Assembly: GCA_020629515.1 (NCBI GenBank)
Contig: JAHDDE010000030.1
Span: forward strand, 1-43,113
Direction: 5' to 3'
DNA length: 43,113 nt
DNA from: Saprospiraceae bacterium
GTDB taxonomy: Bacteria > Bacteroidota > Bacteroidia > Chitinophagales > Saprospiraceae
Part shown: positions 1-8,606 of the stretch, piece after piece
How the letters are laid out: the number at the start of each line of letters is the position of its first letter
Position numbering within the stretch: the first letter of the stretch is position 1
The notes under the pieces: generated by a model
What the model was told of the DNA's origin: nothing
Databases searched by the model: none
Seen by the model: the letters and a program-made list of their open reading frames with translations, nothing else
Program-made: the position numbers and the translations under genes

Positions 1-1701
1 TGTTTGGATCGTCACATCTCAACTAAAGGAGACGATACCGCTCTCCTTTGGGAACCGAATGATACAGATGCGGGTATAAAGAGCTACACATACATCGAGC
101 TATTAGAAGCAGTATGTAGAATGGGAAATGCCTTAAGGGCAGAAGGTGTAAAGAAAGGAGATCGAGTGGTTTTTTATATGCCTATGGTGCCAGAGTTGGC
201 GATTGGCGTATTAGCTTGTGCAAGGATAGGGGCCATACATTCTGTAGTATTTGCAGGATTTAGTGCTCAGGCCTTAGCAGATCGAATCAATGATGCTCAA
301 GCTACCACTGTCATATGCTCTGACTATAATAGCCGTGGAGCTAAAGATATACCAGTCAAAGCCGTGGTGGATGAGGCTTTATCCTTGGGCTGCCCATCAG
401 TGGAACGAGTGATCGTAGATTATAACACGGGTGGAGAAATCAATTGGAATGAGGGCATAGATATCAGTTGGGATGCCATATGCGATCCTCAGTCAGTAGT
501 TTGTGAACCAGAGGTGATGGATGCGGAGGATATGTTGTTCATACTCTACACTTCTGGCTCTACTGGCAAACCTAAAGGTGTAGTTCATACTTGTGGTGGG
601 TATATGGTCTATACCTGTTACAGTTTTAAAAATGTCTTTCAGTATCAAGAAGGAGATATCTATTGGTGTACTGCCGATATAGGATGGATTACGGGACATA
701 GCTATATTGTATATGGCCCATTACTTGCTGGTGCCACTACAGTGATGTTTGAGGGAGTCCCTACATACCCAGATGCAGGCCGATTTTGGCAAGTATGCGA
801 AAAGCATGGTGTGAATCAATTCTATACAGCACCCACGGCTATCAGGGCCTTAATGGCTAAAGGTGATGAGTGGCCTGCTAAATATGACCTGTCTTCTATA
901 AAAGTATTAGGATCGGTAGGAGAACCAATTAATGAGGAAGCGTGGCACTGGTATGATCGACATATAGGTAAAGGGAAAGCTCCTATTGTTGATACATGGT
1001 GGCAGACTGAGACTGGTGGTATCATGTTATCTCCATTACCTGGTATCACGGATGCTAAGCCTACTTATGCCTCATATCCGATGCCTGGTGTAGATGTTGT
1101 ATTAGTAGATAATGATGGGAATATAATAGAAGAAAATAATGCCGAGGGATTGCTTTGTATAAGACATCCTTGGCCATCTATGATCCGCACAACTTATGGG
1201 GATCATAAGCGATGTAAGCAAGTATATTTTTCTGCTTTTGAGGGAATGTACTTCACAGGAGATGGAGCTCGGAGAGATGAGGATGGACGAATAAGAGTAA
1301 TCGGTAGGGTAGATGACGTAATCAATGTATCGGGACATCGCATGGGTACTGCAGAAGTAGAGAATGCTATCAACGAACACCCTCAGGTCATAGAATCGGC
1401 TGTAGTGGGTTATCCCCATGATATCAAAGGGCAGGGTATATATGCCTATGTGATCACAGAAGGAGGTGTAAGTGATGAATTTGAAAATGAAGTCAGAACT
1501 GTAGTAACAAAAGAAATAGGACCTATAGCTAAGCCAGATAAAATTCAAATCGTTAGCGGTCTTCCCAAAACTCGATCTGGGAAAATAATGCGAAGGATAT
1601 TGAGAAAAATAGCTTCTGGAGAAATTGATAGTTTGGGTGATGTATCTACTTTATTAGACCCAGAAGTAGTTGATACAATCATAAAAGGGGCTCATCAATG
1701 A
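1..1701 (+). CDS. acs: Acetyl-CoA synthetase (AMP-forming), 5'-truncated by window edge
   Basis: Activates acetate with ATP to acetyl-AMP and then acetyl-CoA in the cytoplasm. The reading frame is open from base 1. The first visible codons (C-L-D-R-H) match a conserved internal stretch of the family, so about 80-90 N-terminal residues lie upstream and the TTG at base 4 is not the start. Visible motifs are the adenylate-forming P-loop YTSGSTGKPKG (nt 547-579), WWQTETGG (nt 997-1020), the YFTGDG and GRVDDVINVSGHR hinge region, and the C-terminal PKTRSGKIMRR. The Lys codon of that last motif is at 1582-1584; in this family it is the catalytic lysine controlled by acetylation. The TGA overlaps the next ATG (ATGA), suggesting translational coupling. 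GC is visibly higher than in most neighbours, as expected for a conserved, well-expressed enzyme. Confidence 0.96.
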   Translation, partial: CLDRHISTKGDDTALLWEPNDTDAGIKSYTYIELLEAVCRMGNALRAEGVKKGDRVVFYMPMVPELAIGVLACARIGAIHSVVFAGFSAQALADRINDAQATTVICSDYNSRGAKDIPVKAVVDEALSLGCPSVERVIVDYNTGGEINWNEGIDISWDAICDPQSVVCEPEVMDAEDMLFILYTSGSTGKPKGVVHTCGGYMVYTCYSFKNVFQYQEGDIYWCTADIGWITGHSYIVYGPLLAGATTVMFEGVPTYPDAGRFWQVCEKHGVNQFYTAPTAIRALMAKGDEWPAKYDLSSIKVLGSVGEPINEEAWHWYDRHIGKGKAPIVDTWWQTETGGIMLSPLPGITDAKPTYASYPMPGVDVVLVDNDGNIIEENNAEGLLCIRHPWPSMIRTTYGDHKRCKQVYFSAFEGMYFTGDGARRDEDGRIRVIGRVDDVINVSGHRMGTAEVENAINEHPQVIESAVVGYPHDIKGQGIYAYVITEGGVSDEFENEVRTVVTKEIGPIAKPDKIQIVSGLPKTRSGKIMRRILRKIASGEIDSLGDVSTLLDPEVVDTIIKGAHQ

Positions 1702-2120
1702 CTAAATCAAAAAATAAGACAATCGAAACTTCTGCCAGTGTTGAAGATTTCTTAGGGGCAATCGACAATCCAAAAAGGAAATTGGATTCTCTAGTGATTA
1801 ATGAGTTAATGTGTAAGCTAACAGGAGAAACTCCAAAAATGTGGGGTAAGAGTATAGTCGGTTTTGGCACTTATCACTATCGGTATGATAGCGGGAGAGA
1901 AGGAGATTTTATGAAAGTGGGATTTTCTCCACGAAAACAAAATCTTACTTTATATATCATGCCAGGATTTGAAAGGTATGGAGACCTTATGGGAAAATTG
2001 GGAAAGTACAAGATTGGCAAATCTTGTCTTTATATTAATAAGCTTGAAGATATTAATCAGGATATTTTATCAGTATTGATACAATCCTCTTATGATTATA
2101 TGACTATCAAATATGGTTAG
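1698..2120 (+). CDS. DUF1801 domain protein
   Basis: A 140-residue cytoplasmic protein. The central and C-terminal parts carry the DUF1801 (YdhG-like) signature: a W-G-x-S-I-V-G-F-G core near residues 53-60, the K-V-G-F-S-P-R-K-Q-N-L-T-L-Y strand, and G-K-S-C-L-Y-I-N-K-L-E-D near the end. The fold is frataxin-like, but no reaction is established for the family and I assign none. It starts inside the stop codon of acetyl-CoA synthetase (ATGA, 4-nt overlap), so the two are very likely co-transcribed. A hairpin begins at its stop codon. Length is normal for the family. Confidence 0.85.
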   Translation: MTKSKNKTIETSASVEDFLGAIDNPKRKLDSLVINELMCKLTGETPKMWGKSIVGFGTYHYRYDSGREGDFMKVGFSPRKQNLTLYIMPGFERYGDLMGKLGKYKIGKSCLYINKLEDINQDILSVLIQSSYDYMTIKYG

Positions 2121-2149
2121 AAAGCGGATCAATACGATCCACTTTCTAA
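2117..2149. terminator. Bidirectional terminator between convergent genes
   Basis: Inverted repeat with 14-nt arms and one mismatch (2117-2130 and 2136-2149) around a 5-nt loop. The left arm contains the stop codon of the DUF1801 gene. It fills the 35-bp gap to the convergent M56 peptidase gene, so it probably terminates both transcripts. The following T-tract is weak. Confidence 0.7.
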
Positions 2150-2155
2150 ATCATT

Positions 2156-4219
2156 TTATCTATTGATCTTAACATTCAAGTTGGAGCTATCGTCCCCTTT
2201 TTGTTTAAAAGAGATCTTAGTTTTTGATTCAAATGCATTTGATACATTATTTTTAACGAGCAATTGATATTTCCTCAATGTATTTATGTCCACTTTTCCT
2301 CCATTAACCTTCATGTAGTCATTGGTGATAACTATAGAATTATTTCCTCCACTATTCCAAAATCCATCATTTTTTAATTGACTACGCAAAGCATTCTTTA
2401 GGTCAGAACTCTCGTTGTCAAGATTTATTCGGATTCTGGTATTATCCATGTTATGCGAAACTTCATCTCCAATCTTCTCTGCTAAGTGTTCAATTTCATG
2501 TAGCCAATCTTCATCCATAGCTTCAAGTACTTTTTCACTAACTTCCAACCCAAGATCTCCCATTTCTAAGCTTAATTCAGTTATTTTTTCAGTCCATTCA
2601 TTCGATATGCTTTCTTCGAGTTCTTCACTTAATCGTTCTGCACGTTCCTCGATTTCAGCGATCCATTCTTCATCAAAAGCCTCCTCAATATTACGTCCTA
2701 TATTTTCTCCAAATTCCTCCCAATTGATCTCTGCCATGCTTCTCTCAATCCTTTCCATTTCATCACTTAGGTTCATTTCATTATTACTTGTCCTCTCGAT
2801 CTCATTTGTTTCGTACTGTTTTTTTATCTTTTTCAACTCTCTGTCATATTGTTCTCTCAGAGCGTTATGTTTTTGTTCGAGTTCTTTTAAGTGAGTTCGG
2901 TGTTTCTTTTCCATTTCAAGGAGTCTTATCTTCCATTCCTCATCACCGATAGTATCGATTCTGATCGGTTTTATATTTAGCCTTAATGGACTAATTGAGT
3001 GGAAATTAACCCTTGTATCATCGTGCAAAGCAATAGATCGTTTCTCAGCTATAGGAAGGGTAATTATTTTGCTAATAGGATCTACAGAAACAACTTGATT
3101 AAATGTGCCACGATTTGTATTGAGATAATCAATATTTAATTCTGTGATTTTGTCTATCCAATAATCACTATAGATCATATGATGTGCAGAACTAAAAGTT
3201 GTAATTCCGATCATGAGCAAGACAATAGCCATACTCCGTTCTCTTGCATAGTAATACGTGATAGGTTGATTAAGGATTCGCTTTACTCTTTCTAAAAGGT
3301 ATTTTTGATTTTTTAATAAATTCATTGCTAATGAGGGTTTTTGATCATTTGAAATTTCTTGAAGCTTAAGAAGGGTTTTCGCATAAGTCATCCTGTTCGG
3401 ATATATTTTTACGACTAATTCGTCACAAGAATTTTCTCGTTCATTTTTAATTACGTTGCATATCCACCAGATTGCTGGATTGTAAAAAAAGACTGATTCG
3501 ATTATTATCATTAATATATTTTGAGCGTAATCATTTCTGATAATATGTCCTATTTCGTGGGCTAATATAGCTTCGGTTTCTTCAATCGATAGATGATTGA
3601 CAGCGGCTATTGGGATAACTATTATTGGTTTGAAGTGTCCCATGACCATCGGGGTAGTGATGGCATGTGATAGAGCTATTTTCAATTGGGTTGGTACTCT
3701 TATTGATTTTTGTACTTTCCTAAAAGCTTGATTAATTTCTGGTGAGATATTAAAATCCAATGAAGACTTTATTCTGTTCATATTCCAAAGGCCAGTAAAG
3801 ATTCTTGTACTGAATAATAATGCTCCAATGAACCAACTAATCGCTATGCGAAAAGAGTTTTGTTCGATCCAGTGTAGCCATGTGAAGTCGTCATTTAAAG
3901 TTCCTGCAAAAGTTATATCATTATTATTTAAAAATGATATGCTCGCGATATTGGCCATGTCCTGAGTAATTAAAAAACTATTAGCTTTTAGATAATAGAA
4001 TAAAAATGTGAACAGAGAACCAGAGAGTATCAAAATCATAGAGAAGAAAGCAATGTTATATCTATAGCTTGCATTCTTATCTTTGTATTTTCTGAGCGCG
4101 AAAAATGTTAATAGGGCTATTAAAGGTGCTTGCCAAAGGCTATGTAGTATAGTAGAAGTTATAGCATTTACTATATGACTTGATATGAATTGATCGGTTA
4201 ATATCATGATATTATTCAT
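2156..4219 (-). CDS. M56 family (BlaR1-like) membrane metallopeptidase with Glu-rich coiled-coil tail
   Basis: A 687-residue antirepressor-type sensor. The N-terminal third has several hydrophobic helices (near residues 20-40, 55-75, 125-145 and 325-345). The M56 zinc motif HEIGH lies at H221-E222-H225, followed by the ENSCDELVV segment that supplies the third ligand in BlaR1/MecR1. Family role: membrane zinc protease that inactivates a BlaI-type repressor. Instead of a penicillin-binding sensor domain, the region after about residue 420 is charged coiled coil, with W-containing Glu-rich repeats such as FDEEWIAEIEERAE and MDEDWLHEIEHLAE, and then a small basic C-terminal domain. The signal is therefore probably not a beta-lactam. 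Its start overlaps the end of the upstream BlaI gene by 8 nt. The Ser-rich reading frame on the opposite strand (2415-2894) is only the complement of the Glu-rich coding region. Confidence 0.9.
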   Translation of the reverse strand: MNNIMILTDQFISSHIVNAITSTILHSLWQAPLIALLTFFALRKYKDKNASYRYNIAFFSMILILSGSLFTFLFYYLKANSFLITQDMANIASISFLNNNDITFAGTLNDDFTWLHWIEQNSFRIAISWFIGALLFSTRIFTGLWNMNRIKSSLDFNISPEINQAFRKVQKSIRVPTQLKIALSHAITTPMVMGHFKPIIVIPIAAVNHLSIEETEAILAHEIGHIIRNDYAQNILMIIIESVFFYNPAIWWICNVIKNERENSCDELVVKIYPNRMTYAKTLLKLQEISNDQKPSLAMNLLKNQKYLLERVKRILNQPITYYYARERSMAIVLLMIGITTFSSAHHMIYSDYWIDKITELNIDYLNTNRGTFNQVVSVDPISKIITLPIAEKRSIALHDDTRVNFHSISPLRLNIKPIRIDTIGDEEWKIRLLEMEKKHRTHLKELEQKHNALREQYDRELKKIKKQYETNEIERTSNNEMNLSDEMERIERSMAEINWEEFGENIGRNIEEAFDEEWIAEIEERAERLSEELEESISNEWTEKITELSLEMGDLGLEVSEKVLEAMDEDWLHEIEHLAEKIGDEVSHNMDNTRIRINLDNESSDLKNALRSQLKNDGFWNSGGNNSIVITNDYMKVNGGKVDINTLRKYQLLVKNNVSNAFESKTKISFKQKGDDSSNLNVKINR

Positions 4220-4592
4220 TTTCTAATTTTTCAATTAGTTTTTTGATTTCAAGAAGTTCTTCTTTACTTGGTGATTGATTTCCTAACGCTTGCATTATCA
4301 TAGAACTTGTAGATCCTCTAAATGTGGACTCTACAAATGACATTAGTAATTTGGTTTGGGTTTTATGTTGTTCAACGGCTGCTGAGTAAATATGAGTGCG
4401 ACTTTCTGTATTTCTCTCGACCAAACCTTTTTCGGTCATTATTTGCATAATCTTAAGAGTAGTTGTGTATCCTACTTCTTTAGATATATTAATTTTGTCA
4501 TTGACCTCTCTTACTGATGAAGGCCCGTTTTCCCAAAGAATTTGCAATATTTTGAGTTCCGAATCAGTTGGCTTCTGGTTTGCCTTTTTCAT
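4212..4592 (-). CDS. BlaI/MecI/CopY family transcriptional repressor
   Basis: A winged-helix repressor of about 126 residues. The N-terminal PTDSELKILQILWENGPSSV and GYTTTLKIMQIMTEKGLVER segments are the classical BlaI helix-turn-helix and wing. The C-terminal part is the dimerisation and cleavage region. I chose the ATG at 4592, giving MKKANQK. A longer frame opens at 4640, but its extra 16 residues are simply the two palindromic operators read as protein. Family role: binds its own promoter as a dimer until the partner M56 protease inactivates it. It is the first gene of a two-gene operon with the protease. The operators directly upstream indicate autoregulation. Confidence 0.92.
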   Translation of the reverse strand: MKKANQKPTDSELKILQILWENGPSSVREVNDKINISKEVGYTTTLKIMQIMTEKGLVERNTESRTHIYSAAVEQHKTQTKLLMSFVESTFRGSTSSMIMQALGNQSPSKEELLEIKKLIEKLENE

Positions 4593-4593
4593 A

Positions 4594-4634
4594 TACGAAT
4601 AATTTCGTAATAAATATATACGAATTAATTCGTA
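4594..4634. promoter_or_regulatory. Two tandem BlaI-type operators
   Basis: Two copies of TACGAA-N4-TTCGTA lie 25 bp apart. The site at 4619-4634 is a perfect 16-bp palindrome, TACGAATTAATTCGTA. The site at 4594-4609 has perfect 6-bp arms and an asymmetric centre (TAAT). The inner site ends one base before the repressor ATG. BlaI-family repressors bind short dyads in their own promoters, so these are the probable operators. On the minus strand TAATATTTG lies just upstream as a weak -7-like element. Confidence 0.8.
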
Positions 4635-4784
4635 ATACAAATATTAACAGAAGAAATTTAATACTTCAGTAACAGTATATCATCTGTTTTCAAAAATCTA
4701 ATAGTATGTTCCAAACATCCTGTCAGATCAGTTAATCTTCTAATAGCTCTATTTACCGATTGACATACAGGGTACTTTTACACT

Positions 4785-5429
4785 ATGCAAACACATCAAC
4801 AAGAATGGTTCGTAATAGGGCATCAATTGAATAATTCGCTTTCGGTTATTAGAACGAACACTGAATTACTTAAGATGAGCCTTAATCTGAACACTAAACA
4901 AAAGCAGGTCATCGAGAGAATTATCGAGGGATCTAAAAGTGCCGTAAAATATTTATCAGATCTTAAATTAGTGTGGAGCTTGTCGGATGATACTTATGAC
5001 GAAGAGCATGTGCTTATCGAACTGGATGAATTATTAAGCAATTACAAATCCTTAATTGCTAATCACAAAGGGCAGTACAAAAAGTTTGTGGGGCATAAAT
5101 ATCTCTATGTACGTCTCCTTAACGAGATTTTTGATAATGCATTTAGCTATTGTCTAAACGAGAGCTCGATCGCTCTTGATATTGAAAGTGGTCAGTTCTA
5201 TACCAGATTTGTCTTATCAAATGATACTGACCCAAAACATATGATAAACACCAATAAGATTGTCGAATTGGGTGTCCGTGGATATAATGCTTCATTCAAA
5301 GCAGGTAAAGGAATGGGCCTTTCTATTGTAAAGGCCATTGTTAAATATCTAAAAGGGGATATGGACATAGCCTATGACTATAAAGGGAGATTTTCCTTAA
5401 GTATCGTACTACCAAAAGATTTTGGATAA
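4785..5429 (+). CDS. Soluble histidine kinase-like protein (DHp + HATPase), possibly a phosphotransferase
   Basis: A 214-residue cytoplasmic protein with no membrane segment and no sensor domain. Residues 8-65 form a DHp-like hairpin with H13 in the sequence GHQLNNSLSVI. Residues about 95-214 are an HATPase_c domain with an N-box (NEIFDNAFSY) and an intact G2-type loop (GKGMGLSIVK). Two departures are visible. The residue after H13 is Gln, not the usual Glu/Asp, and the conserved Pro of the H-box is Ser; the D-x-G-x-G box reads NDTD with no glycines. It may be a weak kinase or a phosphotransferase of the Spo0B/ChpT kind (inference). Its stop overlaps the next start by one base (TAATG). A TACTTTTA element lies a few bases before the ATG, so the message could be nearly leaderless. 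Confidence 0.8.
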   Translation: MQTHQQEWFVIGHQLNNSLSVIRTNTELLKMSLNLNTKQKQVIERIIEGSKSAVKYLSDLKLVWSLSDDTYDEEHVLIELDELLSNYKSLIANHKGQYKKFVGHKYLYVRLLNEIFDNAFSYCLNESSIALDIESGQFYTRFVLSNDTDPKHMINTNKIVELGVRGYNASFKAGKGMGLSIVKAIVKYLKGDMDIAYDYKGRFSLSIVLPKDFG

Positions 5430-6046
5430 TGAAAAAAGATCAAATCAAAATATTAATCATAGAAGACAATCGTGAGTTATTAGATACTATAGTGGACATA
5501 ATTACAATGTATGGTTCACAGACGTACGTTGCCTTGAATGTCAAAGAAGCAATAAAAATATTAATTGATACTCACATAGATTTGGTGATCAGCGACATTA
5601 ATCTACCAGGTGAATCTGGCTTTCAACTTCTTGATCGAGTTAAGCGTTTTAACACGTTAAGTAATATTCCATTTATTTTCATTACAGGAGACCACAAAAG
5701 AGAAACCTTTAGAAAAGGAATGATCAGTGGTGCCAAAGATTTTATCACTAAACCATTTACACCACAAGAGTTAGTAGAGTCCATTGATAGTCTGCTCAAA
5801 AGAGAAATCGATAGGTTAGAAATGGTAAATAAAATTGATGCCAAAATGAAAGAGATCAATCATGTAAATAGTCATGATTTAAGGCATTCTTTATCTAAAT
5901 TTTCAGGGTTGATGAATCTGATTAATGAAGACGAAATGAGTATTGAAGATTGTAAAGAATATTTTAATGAGATCAGTGAAGAGATGGAGTCTGGTATAAA
6001 AAGAATGAATCAATTAATAAATAATCAAATCAAAAAAAATGAATGA
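5429..6046 (+). CDS. Response regulator with C-terminal DHp-like helix
   Basis: A 205-residue protein. Residues 5-125 are a receiver domain with acidic pocket E12-D13, phosphoacceptor D56 (ISDINLPGESG) and conserved K108 (TKPF). The remaining 75 residues contain no DNA-binding domain. They hold a long helix with NSHDLRHSLSKFSGL, which resembles a HisKA H-box around H149 but has Ser where Pro is usual, then an acidic second helix. No ATPase domain follows, so the tail could dimerise, accept phosphate from D56 or dock on a kinase. It overlaps the upstream kinase-like gene by 1 nt and the downstream receiver by 8 nt, so all three are one operon. Confidence 0.87.
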   Translation: MKKDQIKILIIEDNRELLDTIVDIITMYGSQTYVALNVKEAIKILIDTHIDLVISDINLPGESGFQLLDRVKRFNTLSNIPFIFITGDHKRETFRKGMISGAKDFITKPFTPQELVESIDSLLKREIDRLEMVNKIDAKMKEINHVNSHDLRHSLSKFSGLMNLINEDEMSIEDCKEYFNEISEEMESGIKRMNQLINNQIKKNE

Positions 6047-6401
6047 AATTTGGCTGATAGATGATGATCGTATTCAGAATTTAATTTGCTCAAAATTGCT
6101 CAATCGGATGTATCCAGAAGCAAAGTTGGTTTCTTTTATTAATCCATTGGTTCCTTTACAAAAACTGCTAAATGGCGGGTCACCTTGCATGATTTTGTTG
6201 GACATAAATATGCCAGAAATGAATGGTTTTGATTTTTTAGAAAATCTAAACCTTAGAGAAATAAGTGCCAAAATAATTATGTTGAGCTCTTCAATAAATC
6301 CAAATGATATCTTGAAAAGTGAATTGTATCCTCAAGTACTGGGGTATATAACCAAACCTCTTACTAAAGGGAAGATGGAGGGATTCAATCATGCTTTATG
6401 A
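6039..6401 (+). CDS. Single-domain response regulator (receiver only)
   Basis: A 120-residue stand-alone receiver. The acidic cluster D8-D9-D10, phosphoacceptor D55 (LLDINMPEMNG), the Ser run LSSS and the K-P pair in YITKPLT are all present, so it should be phosphorylatable. There is no output domain. The N-terminus (EIWLIDDD) and the SSS/KPLT spacing make it a close relative of the receiver at 9124-9498. It overlaps the upstream regulator by 8 nt and the following sensor kinase by 4 nt (ATGA), placing it in the same operon with the kinase as a likely phosphate donor. Confidence 0.9.
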   Translation: MNEIWLIDDDRIQNLICSKLLNRMYPEAKLVSFINPLVPLQKLLNGGSPCMILLDINMPEMNGFDFLENLNLREISAKIIMLSSSINPNDILKSELYPQVLGYITKPLTKGKMEGFNHAL

Positions 6402-8239
6402 AAGGGTTAAACATAATATTAATACTTCTTTTTAGTATTAGCTTATATGGATCATCAATAGATCTTAGTAATAGCTGGAACTGTGATGACCCGATAGAAA
6501 TAGATGGAGATTGGGATTTCTATTGGATGCAGCTAGTTGATGGATCTTATCCTTCATCTGACGATAAATTATCTCTTCCTTCATTTTGGCAAAACACTAT
6601 GATCGAAGGAGAAAAGCTAAAATCATTTGGGTATGCTTCGATTCGAAAAAAAGTACAAATTCCTAATTGTGGAGAAGAGGTAGCATTATTTTTAGAGCAC
6701 ATACATTCTGCATACAAAGTAATTGTCAATGATAAGGTCTTGTATGAATCCGGTAAAGTTGGTGAATCCAAGGAGGACTATGTTCCTCATAGAAGACCTA
6801 TTATTATTCCATTACCGAAAACGAATTATTTTGATATAGTCATTCAAATTTCCAACTTTGATCATTATAGAGGTGGTGTAGTTCGTACTCCATTGATTGT
6901 TAATAAAGAATCCTATACGACCAATTTAGATAGTGGACGCTTCATTGATACGTTTATAGCCGGAGGAACAGGATTAATAGGGGTGACTTTTCTTTTCATC
7001 TTTCTTTTTTCTAGAAGAACAGGGGAAGTATTCTTTTTTTCGATGCTGAGTATCACATTAAGTGTGAGATTGCTTATGGCTGGGATATACCCACTCCATG
7101 AAATCATTGATGTTGGCGACAATTTTAGATGGATGATACGTGTGGAGTACACAGCCCTTTTCTTATTATCTGTTTTTGGTGCGTCATATGTTTCTTTTCT
7201 CTTTCCTAACAATCAAGAGAAAAAATTTTACACATTAATCGCCATAGTAGGTTTACTTTTTTCTTTGACTGCAATATTTGGACCCATTCACTTCTTTACT
7301 GCTATCATTCCTACTTACCTACTTACTTTGATATTCTTGATATTCGTGATTTCACTTACGGTAATCAAAGGCCTACGTTCAGGGGATAGGAGTGCCTGGA
7401 TTTTAGCTGTTGGGATATTGTTTTCTTTATTATGGGCTATAATGGATTCCTTCGTTTATTTTGGACTATTAGATTCTAATAAACTTCTTTATAGCATTCT
7501 TTTTATGGCTTTTGTATTTGTAAACAATATAGCATTAATGGATCGATTTGCTCATGAATTAATAGTTTCTAATAAAAAGCAATCTTTGATAGAATCGGCA
7601 GAAAGCAGAAAATTATTGATGTCAATGATTTCTCATGAGATCAAAACACCCGTGGCACAGCTGCAGATGAATTATGAAATGTTAGAACTATCCATGTCCG
7701 ACCTGACCAAATTAGATTATCTAAAGCATAGAATTCTACCAAGACTTAAAAAGTCAATAGAATCTATCAAGAAAATGTTGAATGACTTTGTGTACTTCAT
7801 GAATATCAGTGCCAATAGTACTGAAGTGTGTACTAAAAGTAAAATTCAAGAGGTAATGAATAGTGCTTTCGAAATTAAAATTATTGATTTGGTAAAATAT
7901 GAGTTTAGCTTTGACACAAACCAGAAAGTACTAATTTATGCAATAAGCACTTTTATCTCCAATGCTATAAAATATACTCCTAAATCAAACCCACAACCTG
8001 AATTGAAGATTTATAATCAAGATGATAGGTATGGTATCGAAATTAAAGATTACGGAGTAGGGATGAGCGAAGAGATCTTATCAAAAATGGGGGAGTTGCA
8101 GATGGATACTTCTGATATAATGGAAGTACACGGTGTAGGTTTCTATTTGGCCAAGAAGTTATTAGAAATGATAGGTCACAGTGTAAATATAGAAAGTACA
8201 GTAGGCATGGGAACTTCGGTAAGAATTAGCTTGTCATAG
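6398..8239 (+). CDS. 7TMR-DISM sensor histidine kinase
   Basis: A 613-residue membrane kinase. A signal peptide (about 1-20) leads to an extracytoplasmic jelly-roll sensor (about 25-170, with the W-D-F-Y-W pattern typical of 7TMR-DISM proteins). Seven hydrophobic helices follow (about 180-380), then a canonical HisKA domain with phospho-accepting H413 in SHEIKTPVAQL. The HATPase domain (about 490-613) has an N-box (SNAIKYTP), D-x-G-x-G (DYGVGM) and a G2 loop (HGVGFYLAKK). It is the only kinase in the island with a fully canonical H-box and so is the likely phosphate source. It is translationally coupled to the upstream receiver. Its 3' end overlaps the opposing receiver gene by 14 bp. The ligand is unknown. 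Confidence 0.93.
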   Translation: MKGLNIILILLFSISLYGSSIDLSNSWNCDDPIEIDGDWDFYWMQLVDGSYPSSDDKLSLPSFWQNTMIEGEKLKSFGYASIRKKVQIPNCGEEVALFLEHIHSAYKVIVNDKVLYESGKVGESKEDYVPHRRPIIIPLPKTNYFDIVIQISNFDHYRGGVVRTPLIVNKESYTTNLDSGRFIDTFIAGGTGLIGVTFLFIFLFSRRTGEVFFFSMLSITLSVRLLMAGIYPLHEIIDVGDNFRWMIRVEYTALFLLSVFGASYVSFLFPNNQEKKFYTLIAIVGLLFSLTAIFGPIHFFTAIIPTYLLTLIFLIFVISLTVIKGLRSGDRSAWILAVGILFSLLWAIMDSFVYFGLLDSNKLLYSILFMAFVFVNNIALMDRFAHELIVSNKKQSLIESAESRKLLMSMISHEIKTPVAQLQMNYEMLELSMSDLTKLDYLKHRILPRLKKSIESIKKMLNDFVYFMNISANSTEVCTKSKIQEVMNSAFEIKIIDLVKYEFSFDTNQKVLIYAISTFISNAIKYTPKSNPQPELKIYNQDDRYGIEIKDYGVGMSEEILSKMGELQMDTSDIMEVHGVGFYLAKKLLEMIGHSVNIESTVGMGTSVRISLS

Positions 8240-8606
8240 AAGTTTCGTATTCCTCGATCAACTCCTTCAGAATCTGAGGATTGCTGATTTTATCAATCAC
8301 CTTAACTTCGGGCATTTCGGAGAATTGCTTTTGTAAATCTTCGTGTAGCTGGCCGCTAAAGACTATAGTTAGAATCTTACGCTGTTTGATTTCTTCATAG
8401 CAAGCTCTAACAAATTGGGAACCTTTCATTATAGGCATCATTTCATCAGTGACGATAATATCAAAATCTTCACTGCGGAAAAGCTGAAGTGCCTCATCTC
8501 CATTACTCGCTTCTACGATATTCAAGCCTTCGCAAAAAAAACTCAAGTAGTCGCTCATTGTATTACGGATTTCTAAAGCGTCATCAACAAGTAAAAGATT
8601 TTTCAT
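8226..8606 (-). CDS. Single-domain response regulator, opposite strand
   Basis: A 126-residue receiver with acidic pair D8-D9, phosphoacceptor D54 (VTDEMMPIMKG), a Ser in VFSG at the Thr/Ser position and a Lys in VIDKIS. No output domain is present. It is transcribed towards the sensor kinase, and the two coding regions overlap by 14 bp at their 3' ends. Its promoter must lie in the 517-bp gap that also holds the 21-bp repeat array and, on the other side, the divergent receiver at 9124. It is less similar to the other two stand-alone receivers than they are to each other. Confidence 0.9.
   Translation of the reverse strand: MKNLLLVDDALEIRNTMSDYLSFFCEGLNIVEASNGDEALQLFRSEDFDIIVTDEMMPIMKGSQFVRACYEEIKQRKILTIVFSGQLHEDLQKQFSEMPEVKVIDKISNPQILKELIEEYETSMTS

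Noticed and set aside
1102-1548. 148-codon reading frame antisense to acetyl-CoA synthetase
   Set aside because: Tyr/Ser-rich composition is the shadow of a strongly conserved enzyme on the other strand.
2415-2894. Long Ser-rich reading frame on the plus strand
   Set aside because: It is the complement of the Glu/Lys-rich coiled coil of the M56 protease; no start context and no independent similarity.
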